The notes beneath the pieces are model-generated. The model did not search any database. It was given only the letters and a program-made list of their open reading frames with translations, and was not told the DNA's origin. Below, piece after piece: positions 12,516 to 22,867 of a stretch of 64,000 nt of DNA. Origin of the DNA: Zonotrichia leucophrys gambelii (lineage: Eukaryota; Chordata; Aves; Passeriformes; Passerellidae); contig NC_088200.1 in NCBI RefSeq assembly GCF_028769735.1, positions 69,225,268 to 69,289,267 on the forward strand, read 5' to 3'. Numbering within the stretch: the first letter of the stretch is position 1; each line of letters opens with the position of its first letter. The translations under genes were made by a program, and so were the position numbers.

Positions 12516-13213
12516 TCACAGACATGGTTCTTCCCCAAACAACCAATTTAGATAAAACATACGGGGGGTGGTGTTTGGAGCTGGGAGGGAAAAGGAGGAA
12601 AGGTGGTGTAAAAGGTCAAGGGGTGGAGGAGAAGCTGGATGAGAGGGTTCTTCGGTTACTGAGGTGAGATCCGGAGAGAATGAGGAGGGTTGATGGGATA
12701 GTTTCTTCCGCTGACGCCAGCATGCTTGCCGGACCTGTGGTACCTCTTCTTTCTTGGTCCCCTGCTTCGGGACGAAAGGCCTGACCCATTTAGATGGTAC
12801 CCACTTGGGACCCACGGGAGTGGACACGCAGGCATATCCCCTCCCCCAGGTTACCAGGTCAAAAGGACCCTCCGTCCGCCAGGTCTCCGGGTCCTTTACA
12901 AGAACTGGTGGCTTGGCTTTAGGCTGCAGCTGCTGGTGACTGCCGAAATGTCGGACCACCGGAGGGTTTTGGCTGTCAAAAGAGCAATTCAGGAAGTTGA
13001 GTGTATACAATGCCCTTGATAGCCTGACGTGGGGGGTTTCTGCCTTCATCACCGGTTGTTGCTGGGACACGATTTTCTTAAGGCTCTGGTGGGCTCTTTC
13101 TACTATGGCTTGGCCTGTCGGGGAATAGGGGATGCCGGTTTTATGCACTATTCCCCATTGCTGCAGGAAGCTTTGCAGCTCCTTGGAAGCATACGCGGGG
13201 CCATTGTCTGTTT
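12516..13213 (-). pseudogene. pol: pol 3' part: integrase catalytic and C-terminal domains (separate frame)
   Basis: After a frame break near 13,214 this frame carries the second catalytic Asp (TDNG, near 13,207), then the catalytic Glu in GQAIVERAH, completing the integrase D,D-35-E set whose first Asp lies in the preceding frame. The C-terminal SH3-like region shows the class II pattern around 'EGPFDLVTWGRGYACV' and 'WVPSKWVRP'. A Ser/Pro-rich tail ends in a stop at 12,516. The first Met in the frame (13,148) is internal and is not a real start. Env starts 66 bases farther on. The role in an intact virus would be 3' processing and strand transfer into host DNA. As it stands the protein cannot be made in one piece. 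Confidence 0.88.
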
Positions 13214-15130
13214 TTAAGGTCCTAGGGATGCCCAGAATGCTTGAAGCAGATGTTTCTGAACATCTGCTGCCTTCTCACCTGTGTGGGCAGAAGCATAGAT
13301 CGCTCCGGAGAAAGTATCCACTGAGACGTGGACGTAACACAATCGACCAAAAGATGGAATGTGCATTACATCCATCTGCCACAGCTCGCAGCTTGCCAAA
13401 CCTTGGGGATTAGCCCCCGAGGCTATGGTAGGCATTTGATCTTGCTGGCATTGGGGACATGTGGCCACTATCGCCTTGGCCTGCTCCTGCGTCAGATTGA
13501 ATTGACGAACTAGGCCAGGGGCATTTTGATGGAACAGTTGGTGGCTGATTTTAGCCTGACTGAACACATCTGGGAGAGGGGCCTGCGAAACAGCAGCCGC
13601 GGCCAAAGAATCGGCGCGACGGTTACCCTCCGCAATGAACCCAGGTAGATCTGTGTGTGATCTCACATGCATGACATAAAATGGATGTTCGCGGTTGGAG
13701 ACTGACTTGACGAGTCTATTCAGCAATTCAAATAATCTTTTATTAGTGATCTCTTGAAGAACAGCTGACTCAGCTCGAGACACTACACCTGCAACATATG
13801 CAGAATCTGTGACCAAATTGAAAGGTCCAGGGAATTTCTGAAAAGCTCTGACGACTGCGTCTAACTCAGCAACTTGTGGAGAGCCCTCTACAACAGCAAC
13901 ATCGGTCTCCCACTGCTGAGTCTGAGGATCCTTCCAAGTCATCACTGACCTGTGGGATGCTCCAGACGGGTCAGTAAAAACTGTCACAGCATCCAGTGGC
14001 TTCTTGCTCTGAACCTTCTTCAACGATAATTTAAACTCCGAATTGAATAATTTGTGGGCCGGCTGATCTACTGCGATGCGCCCAGTGTAGCTGTCGAGTG
14101 CAAACTGAAGGTATTCATTAGTTTGCAGCAGTTCTTCAAAGGTCTTTAGTTTAAATTGGCCCGATTCCAATTTAATTGGGATATGTATGCATGAGAAATC
14201 ACAGCCTGCAAGCTCTCTGATCCTCGATCTTGCTTTGAGAATCAGTTCGGCCACCAACTCCTGTGGCCGTGTCATTCTTTTGGACCTATGGTGGCTCAGG
14301 AAGACCCACTCTATAATTAAGAGTTTGTTTTCTGAGCCTTGGTCCTCCAGACTATCATCCCATTGATGTATTATGCCATGCAGGTGTGGCAATTTTCCCA
14401 GTATAATAAATTTGAAGGGCAGGCCCGGATGGTATCGGTGGGCCTGTCTGGTTGAAATAGCCTTTTGTATTTTCTCCAGAGCTACCTGTGCCTCTGGGGT
14501 AAGAGTCCTAGGGGATTTAAGCTCCTCTCCCCCTTTCAACAAATTGAAGAGGGGGGCTAGGTCTTCAGTTGAAATGCCTAGCCAGGGTTTCACCCAATTT
14601 ACAGATCCACACAGTTGATGGGCATCTGCTAGGGTCTGGACTTTTGTCCGAATTGCCAATTTTTGCGGCACAATTGTCCGCTTTGTAATTTCGAGGCCTA
14701 GGTATTTCCAAGGTGGCACCCGCTGAATTTTGTCCTGCTGGAGCTCGAACCCTGCAGCAGCCAACGCATTGGTTGTCAGGTCAAGCGCATGGGCAAGCAG
14801 ACTGTGGTCGGGCGCACACACAAGGATGTCGTCCATATAATGGTGGACAATGACGGCATCCCCGAGGGCTGTACGTATGGGTGACAGCGGCGAAGCGACA
14901 TACCACTGGCAGATCACAGGGCTGACCTTGAGGCCCTGCGGAAGCACCCGCCAATGATAGCGCTTGGCTGGGGACTCACAGTTGATGGACAGAACTGTGA
15001 ATGCAAATCGCGGGGCGTCCTCTGGGTGAAGGGGAATTTGGAAAAAGCAATCTTTTATATCAATCACAGCTAATTCCCAATCTTGGGGGAGCATTGCTGG
15101 GGAGGGCATCCCTGGCTGAAGGGAACCCAT
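13214..15130 (-). pseudogene. pol: pol middle part: reverse transcriptase palm, RNase H and integrase N-terminus
   Basis: This is a 638-codon open frame counted from its first Met, which is internal to RT. RT motif A is near residue 27 (IDIKDCFF) and YMDD is at 98-101 (14,828-14,839). The connection region follows. RNase H acidic residues are Asp387 (VFTD), Glu422, Asp442 (TDSAYV) and Asp507. The integrase HHCC zinc domain is His530, His534, Cys558, Cys561, and the first catalytic Asp is 587 (WQMD). Key catalytic residues are intact. The frame ends in a stop at 13,214 just before the second integrase Asp, and upstream it is out of frame with the RT N-terminus. It is offset from both neighbouring pol frames, so the two breaks are opposite in sign. 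Confidence 0.92.
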
Positions 15131-15131
15131 G

Positions 15132-16250
15132 TCAATTATTAATTTGGTGAAGGTTGGTCAGAAGCCGCCACTTATCCTTATTAGGCTTTTTGATGACAAA
15201 CACTGGGGAGTTCCAAGGTGACATGGTCTCTTCTAGGTGGCCTTTCAATAGTTGCTCCTGAACGAGCTCGTTGAGCGCCTTTAGTTTTTGCTTGTTAAGT
15301 GGCCACTGTTTGACCTCTACAGGTTTATCTGAAAGCCAATTCAGTTTCCAGGTCTGGCGCTCCTCAGTGGCCACTGCCCGAAAAAGCTGGGGAGCCTTCG
15401 GGAGATCGATTTTGGCTCCCCACTGGGCCAATAGGTCCCTTCCCCAGAGGGGTTCTGTGTAATCTAAAACGAACGGGCGTATAGACGCCAATTGCCCGTC
15501 GGGCCCCTTAATTTGCACAATGCTCTTCAATCGGTTTGCCAATTGAAGGCCCCCAACACCAGAAATTGTGCCCGCAGCGCTTTGCAAGCCCCAATTCGGC
15601 GGCCATTCCCGGGAGGGAATGATCGTCACATCTGCACCCGTGTCCAAAAGACCCCTCACTATTCTCTTGTCCTCGCCCAATGAAAGTTGACATGTCAGGC
15701 GGGGCTTCTCCTTCCCTACCAACTGTGTCCAGGCAACGGTCGGAGGTGAGGTCTTCTCCTTCGGTCTCGTCCAATGGTCTTTATCTAGAACAGAAATGGC
15801 CTGGGCAATGACCTGTCCCTCAGGGAGGAAAAACTGGGGTCGGACACAGTACAGCCCTACCGCAAAGCGGTCCTGGTCGGTAGTTATCAGACCAGGGACG
15901 ATACGGATGTCTCGCGGTGTGTGCTTTGTGTCCCCGACAATGGTCCACCTGCAACGTCCAATTTCCCTCCAGTGACCCGGATGTTGCAAGTCGACAGTCA
16001 CCAGCTGTAAATTACTGTTAGGGAGGTAAATGCTCTTAGTTAGCTGCAGCCTGTAAGGGGAAATAGAGGACATGGTGTTAAGTGCAGGTTTGGGCGGAAT
16101 ATCACAGGTGAAGTGTTTCCTAACTGATAGGTACGTCAATTCTGGCAAGACGTGCGGCGGTTCTCCCTCGTTTCTACTCTCCCCGGATGATGGAAAACAG
16201 CCCGCCACATTTCTATCTTCGCGCAGGGAGGGGCTGCGCTCCAAGTCTAG
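15132..16250 (-). pseudogene. pro: pro and start of pol: dUTPase-like segment, aspartic protease, RT N-terminus
   Basis: The frame is entered from gag by -1 slippage at 16,250-16,256. An N-terminal segment includes a region resembling the late dUTPase motifs ('VPGLITTD' and, about 20 residues on, 'EGQVIAQAI'), though it is diverged and may be inactive. The retroviral aspartic protease follows, with the active-site DTGAD at 15,630-15,644 and the C-terminal WGRDLL motif. The same frame then continues without a second shift into the RT fingers ([11 protein letters not shown], near 15,190) and stops at 15,132. The pro/pol junction is therefore in frame, unlike the two-shift layout of typical betaretroviruses. 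An in-frame Met at 16,454 lies inside the gag overlap and is not the biological start. Confidence 0.87.
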
Positions 16251-16256
16251 TTTTTT
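16250..16256 (-). promoter_or_regulatory. gag/pro -1 ribosomal frameshift site (A-AAA-AAC)
   Basis: On the minus strand an A8 run is followed by C. Read in the gag frame the codons are AAA AAA AAC and then the gag stop TAG (16,247-16,249), so the heptamer is in the exact phase needed for tandem -1 slippage. The frame reached by -1 slippage is the one that encodes the protease. MMTV-type viruses use the same heptamer. A downstream stimulatory RNA structure was not folded. Confidence 0.85.
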
Positions 16257-17189
16257 TTCTTTTGATTCTCCTCCTTTTCCCGCTTCCGCCTCCATTCCAT
16301 GTAGTCTTGGCGCATCGGACACTGAGGCATCCAATGCCCCACCTTGCCACAGAGATGGCAGGGATGGGTTGCTGATGTTCTCTTGCCGGACCCAGGAGTC
16401 GAAGGGCCGGCCACGGGGGCAGCTTCTGCCTCTATGAAGTCCTGCTCGGGGCATTCAGCAAAAAGCATGGATGTTCTCTTAGGCCGTGGGGCCAGGGAAA
16501 CTTGACGCACTACGACATCTATCATGGCTTCTACTGTGGGCTTAGGACTTCGAGGGAGAGTTTTTATAGCCTTGCGGCAGTCAGCGTTGGCATTGCTATA
16601 AGCCATCCGCTCAAGCATTTTTTCCCTGTCATCCTCTCCGAGCGCCTGCGCTTCCACATATCTGTATAGGCGTTCGATAAATTCCATGTATGGCTCTTGC
16701 GCTCCTTGCAAAACCTCAGCATCTTCCCATTGGGAGGTAACTACCTCTAACTTAAAGAAGGCCTGCTCAGCTGCTCGGGCCGTCTCTACCAGCTGGGATG
16801 GGAATAAGGCTTTAGCTTGATTTGCCCCTTCAGCCCACTGTCCTTCACCCAAAAGATGTTCTTGGGTAATTAACTGACCATCTGGGTCATGGGACAGTGC
16901 AAGATTCCCCCAAAAACTTGGAAGAACTTCCACTATCTCCCTCCTCCATTCCCTCACCCAGACCCTAAATTCCATGGGCCTGACAAGGCTGGGGAAGAGG
17001 GACCTTAGATCTGTCGGTACTAGATCTCCCTGCGCAAGGGTATTGTGGAGCAAACCCCGGAAGTATTCTGACCCCCGGGAGTAGTCTTTCTGCGCTTTGC
17101 ACAATTCCTTAATCCGGGCCTGTGCTAAAGGCACCCACTGTGCCTGAGGATTCTCCCCCCGCCTAGGTGGTAGGTCACCGGAGCGGCTT

Positions 17190-18203
17190 CTAACAAGGGC
17201 GCTTGCTCCGGTTTCCGGCTTTCCCCCCCCCCCCCTCTGAACACAAAGCGTGAGAACTGGGGGGGGTAGCGTGGGAACCGAAACTGGAGGAGGTTGAGGT
17301 GGGGTTTGGCGCTGACGTAAGGCAAGGGAGTGGGCGCGGCAAAGTACCCTTCTCCGCCCCCCGGACGGCGTTCGGAGGCGGAGGGAAAAACGAAAACGGA
17401 GCGGGGGGGAAGGGAGTGGGGGGCTGAACCGGGGGAGGGGTTTGAGGAGGAGCTGAAGGTGGGGCGGAGTGCTGAGGAGTGAGCGGGACGGAGGGAGGGT
17501 ATGAGAGAGGAGTAACTGGGCAAGGGGTGTGGTCAGGGTGAAGGAAGGGGTTGGTGCTTGGGAGGAACGGGTTAGTGGAAGAAGAAGGAGCTCTGGCGGC
17601 AGAGACCGCGTGGTCCCCGCCATCTTGGACGGTAAAGGAGCCACTTTGTGGAATTTCATTACTAAACCAAACAAACTTAGGGGTTGAAACTGGGGACTTG
17701 AGAACTGGGGTAGAGGGTGAGGATATAGGAGGAGCCTGACTAGGGCTCCTCGGACGGGGAGGCTGAGCAGGTCGAGAGGGAGCAGGGGCAGAATGGTTTC
17801 CCTGCTTTTTCTTGGCCTTTAAAATCCCTTTCGAGGGCTCCTGCCTGTGGGAAGGGGGAGAGGGTTGAGGGGTAAGGGAAGCCAAACGAGGGGAACGGGG
17901 ACGTGCGGGGCTTTGCTTCGGTTCCCCTGACGAGCTGAGTATTGTAAGCACTCTGCCCGCCCAAAATGCCACAGTCGCTAATTTTGTCTCCCCGGAATTT
18001 ACTGCTTCTTCTAATTTTGCCAAAACGGCTGCCCAAAGTCGTGGCTGCTTTGCAAGTTCTGGGGAAATTTCGGGGAACTTCGAAAAGACCCACTTAGTTA
18101 AAAATTTTAATTCTTGCTTGGGGGCCTTCTGGCCATCTCCAAGCAGTAAACCCTTTACAATATTATAAACCTCCTTTTGGGATTTTCCCAAGCTAGCACC
18201 CAT
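17190..18203 (-). pseudogene. gag: gag 5' part: matrix and proline-rich region
   Basis: This 337-codon frame begins with Met-Gly, a likely N-myristoylation signal for membrane targeting. The first ~90 residues form a basic, helical matrix-like domain (MGASLGKSQK...). Residues ~95-290 are strongly Pro/Ser-rich and hold a PSAP motif at 249-252, which fits an ESCRT (TSG101-binding) late domain. The frame runs out at 17,190 after crossing a 13-base G run (minus strand), where the capsid frame takes over. The true breakpoint could be anywhere in the shared open window 17,190-17,674, which contains several G/C runs. Confidence 0.88.
17223..17235. repeat. 13-base C/G homopolymer at the gag frame break
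   Basis: Thirteen consecutive C on the plus strand. Matrix-side and capsid-side Gag frames both read across it and differ by one base, so a single-base length change here would explain the break. Such runs mutate readily and are also a common site of sequencing error. Confidence 0.8.
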
Positions 18204-18765
18204 GGCAACTTTCTAGCACAGAAAGTGCTGATACTAGAAAGGGGGGAAATCCCTCTGGTGGTACAACCCCCCGCCTGAAAACAACAGAAACTAAAACAAC
18301 AAGCCACTTTCCACCAGCCCCTGCTTCCCCTACTGTCCCCAAGTCTGGGGTTTCAGTAAAGGAAAAAAAGTTTTGGGTGGTGGATCCGGACCCCAAGTCT
18401 GGGGATACCGGGTCCACGGGAAAGATAAAATGAAAAAGCACTGGGGTGAGGAAAAGCGTCAAGGAAAGAGGGTGGGGGTGGCTCCCCAACGCAGGGCATG
18501 CACTCCTAGGGAAATTTTAAAAAGGCAAGGGGGAAAAGTCGGAAAAGTTCCCAAAGCAGGGCCCGACCTTACCAATCTGGTGATAGCAGCAAAGAAAAGT
18601 CAGGCGGGGTAATTCGTCTCTGGAACTGTCCTCTCTGGGCGCGAGGAGTCTCGGTCCCGATCCCCTGAGAGCGCTGCTCCTAAAACAGAGCCTGCACCCC
18701 CCTGGGTAGTGCGGCGTCCACTGGAACCTAAAAGTCCAACTCCAAGGGGTCTGTCTACTTTACAG
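18204..18765 (-). other. Proviral leader (5' untranslated region and presumed packaging region)
   Basis: This sequence lies between the primer-binding site and the gag start. A GGTAAGG on the minus strand at 18,567-18,573 is a plausible splice donor for the env mRNA. A 98-codon frame overlapping the gag start (18,193-18,489) has no Gag-like features and is not called. Confidence 0.6.
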
Positions 18766-18783
18766 GCCCAACGTCGGTCGCCA
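18766..18783 (-). promoter_or_regulatory. Primer-binding site
   Basis: On the minus strand, three bases after the LTR terminal CA, the sequence TGGCGACCGACGTTGGGC is complementary to a tRNA 3' end. The implied tRNA has G73, a 3' acceptor strand ending GGTC and a conserved C61. This is not the Lys-type TGGCGCCC. The G73 and the GACC... start suggest an arginine tRNA, but I could not confirm the isoacceptor. Confidence 0.8.
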
Positions 18784-18786
18784 CAC

Positions 18787-19456
18787 TGCGCGAGGGCGTA
18801 CGTGGCCCTGGATCCAGCTAGCTAGTGAGGGGCGAAGGCCAGCACCCCTGTGCATCTGAAGCCAGCCCCCCTCGGTGTCTTGGCCTCGGGCTGGGCTGGG
18901 TGATAGCTCGGAGCGGCGCGAGTGTGAGACGAATTAGGAGGCGACCACTTGCTGGAGGTAGGCTGTCGGTTTTATTACAGAGGCACCAACAAGGAGGGGA
19001 AACACCCAGCAAATGGCCCCGAACCGGGGGCCACACAGGGTTTTTAAGGGAAAAAAGGGGGAAAAGGTAGGGAAACCCAGCTAGCCAATAATAATACATA
19101 TTTTGAGGTCCTAAACATAATTGACATACCTAAATAACCAACTAATATTAAGCAAAGGAGGGGCTCCGGGGCAGCAGCCAACCATAACCCCCAGAGAGAA
19201 GAAGGTTCTCGAAACTTGGGAGGAGAAAGGGGGTGATTGACTTAACCCAGGGAGGAAACGACTTTCACTTATAAGGGAAACCAGGGGAGGAGCAATTACA
19301 TATCGGCAACTATGAATAGCGGTTACTATAGCAACTTAGCTGGCAGGCTAACGGTGGCGGGAAAGAAGGGGGAACGAAACCATTTTACACATAATAGGGG
19401 AGAACAATACATAAATTGGGGGAATAACACAAGAAACTTAACAACACACTACAACA
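18787..19456 (-). repeat. 5' LTR of the provirus (670 bp)
   Basis: It begins TGTTGTAGTG on the minus strand at 19,456 and ends ...CGCA at 18,787. It is collinear with the 3' LTR at an offset of 8,510. It contains the same ATTGG (19,085-19,089), TTAAAAA (19,041-19,047) and AATAAA (18,971-18,976), so it would drive the proviral transcript. Its U5-end 144 bp are strongly diverged from the 3' LTR, while the other 526 bp are nearly identical. Confidence 0.95.
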
Positions 19457-19462
19457 CCACAA
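19457..19462. repeat. Target-site duplication CCACAA, right copy
   Basis: It abuts the outer end of the 5' LTR and is identical to 10,269-10,274. Confidence 0.92.
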
Positions 19463-22400
19463 AACTCGAAGTCCATTAACTCCTAGAAGAACCTCCAGAA
19501 CTTTCAGGAAGATTAGATGAGGAAATTGGGCAGAAAAGGTATCTCTGCTTCTCGTTTGATCCCCTCAGACCATTACAGCCACCACACAATACATTGCTTT
19601 CCACATCTTCTCTGCAAACCTTAAGCATAATAGCACCTAATCCCATACTGACCTGCACCAGGGTCACTTTAACCTTGGCAGCCAGCAACCTCAGAGGCAA
19701 GCAATATGCCTAAAATTATCACAGCTGGTACAAAACCAATGTTTTTGCCAAACTGATAGAAGCACGATGCAATTTCACTTATCATATCATACACTGAAAT
19801 ACAACCAAGAAAAAAATTATTTTTGAAGACCACAAGGGTTTATGTTACCACTGGTAGACAACCTTTCACAATAATCAGGGGTCTGCAACAGTCATTACCA
19901 AGTCAGGGAGGACTGAGAATACCAGATTATTTTAAACAAGACACACCACTGCCTTGTCAAATGGAGGTGGCATAGCAATACACCACCACAATCTCTGTTT
20001 CCTAAACAGTGAAAAAAGAACCCACTGTGCTTCATAAGCATCGGATTTCCATGGATAAGACGGCCTTAAATTCAACAGGGAATAAGTTTTCTCTGCTGTG
20101 CTCCCTATTTTAACTGCTTTATGATGAATCTTGAAAAGTCATTTTAACCCAGGTATATATATGTATATATACACACACACACACAGTCTGGCCAGCAAAT
20201 GAGGTTGTACTTCATAACCATAAAGAGTCTTAAGAAATCACATTCTAAAACCGTTTGAAAAATAAGCATGAGAGTGCAACATAATCCTCCAAAGAGTGAA
20301 TGATTTGAGAGCTTTATTGTTGTTTGTAGCTGCAAGGTCATATAGCAAGCACAGCATTTAGGAAATTAATAGAAAATGTCCAAGAAACTGAAGTTTTTAA
20401 AATGTCACTGCATTTTCACCTGAGATTAATGACACAGAGCCCAAAGAAGCAGCTGCATTCCAGTTCCCGAACAGGAATGTCCTGAACAGGACATTCCCCA
20501 AAACAAAAAGCCAAGCTGTCTTTTTGTCTTTCCCCAGATGCTGATCAGAACATCTAATTATCAACTCGATGTTGCTTAGAGATTATATTTCAGTGACAAA
20601 AGAAGTTCTTCATTTGCTTTCTCTATTTCGTTGCTTCAACAGTGATTTACAAATGCAGTAGAACATTAGGTCTTGCTCACAGGAACACCTCTGTTTTAAA
20701 TCATAGCAGCATTTTCTAAATAATAGTGGAAAATATTAGTTTTCTAAAAGTGGAAATCTGCAAGTAGCAGCTGTGTTTCTTGTTCATTATAAACCTTTCA
20801 TGTATATAATGACATTATTTATCATGATTGATTCTACCACTCCACAAATTTATATACTACATGTTGGTAAAAAAACAAATTAGAAATGCAAAGAATCCAT
20901 ATGTTAGCTTTGCCATTTGCTTTATCAACAGCTGCAGATTCCCTTCTGGCTCCTAATTGATTTCATAATTTGCTTGGATGTACAAGAAACTGACTCCACA
21001 ATGAGCTCCTGTGCGTCTATATTCCCATAGAGTTTATCTGTAGTGTAAGAATTAAGTTACAAGTATTTGAGAAAACTCCTGTAGTGTAACAGGAAATTAT
21101 GTTTAAAATTAATTGGCTGAATAATAGCAAAAAACTTTTTACTTCATCTATGATTCAATATTTTACTATGGTAAAATAACCTGGATCTCATAACCTGAAT
21201 AGGCAGGATCATGCTTCTCTCTCTTCTGTTGAGGCTCACTCAGTAAATTTTAAATGCAACTCAAATGTATTTCTAGACTCCTAAGCCAACCGTAAGACTG
21301 CTCTTTTAGCAGCTTTCCCACAATTTCCTTTTCTCTCAGAAAGAGAAGCAGAAGAGTTTGGCAGTGGAGGCCAGATCTCTGGCACCCTTGGGTTAGTGAG
21401 CAGTCTGCTGCCTCTCTTCAACATAAGGGACAGCACTGTAACTGAAGGCTTGAGACTTGAAAAGTCAGCAAGCTCAAAGAAAGCATGGGCTGAGACACTA
21501 AGGAAAGGCTGTACAATGGGATTTCAGATTTTTAGCATATTGAAGTTGTAAAGCAGTCCATTATTCTTTTACATTACCTCCAAAACAACCCCACCTCTGC
21601 TGTCATTACAGAAGCTTAGCATTTTCTGCATGAGAAACCATTTCCTCCCATCTGTTCCAAGTTTGTTTCTCATTAATTTCCATTTCTGCATACTTGTCAT
21701 ATTTAAATTGGGCCATCATTGTAGATTAAGATGGAACAGATTCACTAGTTACTGGCCACAAAGAAACTGCCCTCCCCATATTTATTTCAAAGGGGTTTTG
21801 ACAACATTCTTCTATGAATTCTCAGTATGATCGTTTGATCTGTTTGTATTAGATATAAACATGAATTTCCTCAGCATCAAAAGCCAGGTCCCCATCACAT
21901 CTAAATTTCAGCAATGTTTTCCTTTAGTAATAGACTAAATTGGGAATCCAGAACTGCATTTCAGATTTGGCCTGTAAATCTCAGGCTACTTGTTCTAGCT
22001 GTCCAGTCTGATCCTAAAATATGTGAATCTTGAAAAGAATTACTGAAGCAGACCTAGACATTTTTTCACATGTATATTTTATGTGCCTCAGAGCACAGCA
22101 AAATTTTACTTATTTAAAGGATTTAATATACAGCAGACACATTAAGTATATTTAGCTCTTCCTGACCACAGCTGCTTTCTTTTATTTTCAACTTGCCCCC
22201 ATTCCATTCCGTGTTTTAAATCTCATCTTCTTGCTCATTCAAAATCAAAAGTTTTCACTACCATTGCATCACTGTCTCTTGTATTGATCCAGGTGAGAAG
22301 GTATCAAAACCAAAAAAAAAAGGCTGTAGTAGCTACCATTAAAGTATGTAACTCTATACATTAATATCTATATACTGTATTGATATAACGTGGTATCTCA

Positions 22401-22627
22401 AATTCATAAAACTTATATGTTGAGTTATCTAACTACAGAAGATTTTAGAGGTAGATCTTTATCATTAGTACAGTGCTAATGCTTGGGAAATTGGATTAAA
22501 AAGGTCCTTTGAGTATGCAATTCCTTTTCAAAACCTGAAAATTTTATAACTACATTTCTCAATATTTTACTGCATACAGTCTAATTCTCAAGATACTTCT
22601 TCTACAGTTGCTTTACAAAGTAAATCC
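19463..22627. other. Non-coding stretch, no gene recognised
   Basis: AT-rich sequence with only short open frames (up to 74 codons) without recognisable motifs. Apart from the microsatellite at 20,153-20,185 I see no repeat family or RNA gene in it. Confidence 0.6.
20153..20185. repeat. Compound (TA)n(CA)n microsatellite
   Basis: An alternating TA run with one TG interruption passes directly into an alternating CA run. Confidence 0.9.
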
Positions 22628-22712
22628 TATGAGGAGTGGCTGAGGGAGCTGGGGTTGTTTAGACTGAAGAAAAGGAGGTTCAGGGGAGACATTATTACTC
22701 TGCCTACTACTT
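22628..22712 (+). mobile_element. Short CR1 LINE fragment
   Basis: It contains the CR1 hallmark 'gaggagtggctgagggagct' followed by 'ggggttgtt' and 'aggttcaggggagac'. It is plus-strand and truncated at both ends. Confidence 0.8.
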
Positions 22713-22867
22713 ACCACTCACCATGAAGCTAACTTTGTCACAATCTACTCCTGTAATAGTACACAAGCAGACAACCCGTCTCTGCACTCAGGGATATTTC
22801 CTAATTAATTCAAATTCTTTGGAACAGATTCAAGAATATAAGCCTTGTGAAAGTATCCTCTCCTAAA

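Larger units (their letters stand above)
16247..17235 (-). pseudogene. gag: gag 3' part: capsid and nucleocapsid (frame-broken from matrix)
   Basis: This frame is open from 17,674 to a stop at 16,247, but only the part after about 17,235 reads as Gag; the rest is the alternative frame of the proline-rich region. The capsid includes the major homology region QGAQEPYMEFIERL (about 16,675-16,720). The nucleocapsid has a single CX2CX4HX4C knuckle, [14 protein letters not shown], starting at 16,360. Many betaretroviruses have two knuckles. The C-terminus is Lys-rich and ends in the slippery site. It would normally be fused to matrix upstream, but the two frames are offset, most simply at the 13-base homopolymer at 17,223-17,235. 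Confidence 0.88.
10275..19456 (-). mobile_element. Complete class II endogenous retrovirus (provirus with both LTRs)
   Basis: The provirus lies on the minus strand with paired LTRs, primer-binding site, gag, pro, pol, env and polypurine tract in canonical order, bounded by a 6-bp target-site duplication. Gag has an N-terminal Met-Gly, a major homology region and one CCHC knuckle. The gag/pro junction carries an A-AAA-AAC slippery site. Pol has YMDD, RNase H and integrase motifs. Env has a furin-type site and a CX6CC motif. The gag-pro-pol architecture resembles betaretroviruses, while the Env transmembrane subunit resembles alpharetroviruses, so it belongs to the mixed alpha/beta ERVs of birds. 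Gag and pol are frame-broken and env is open. GC content is clearly higher than in the flanks. The family name is not established. Confidence 0.95.
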
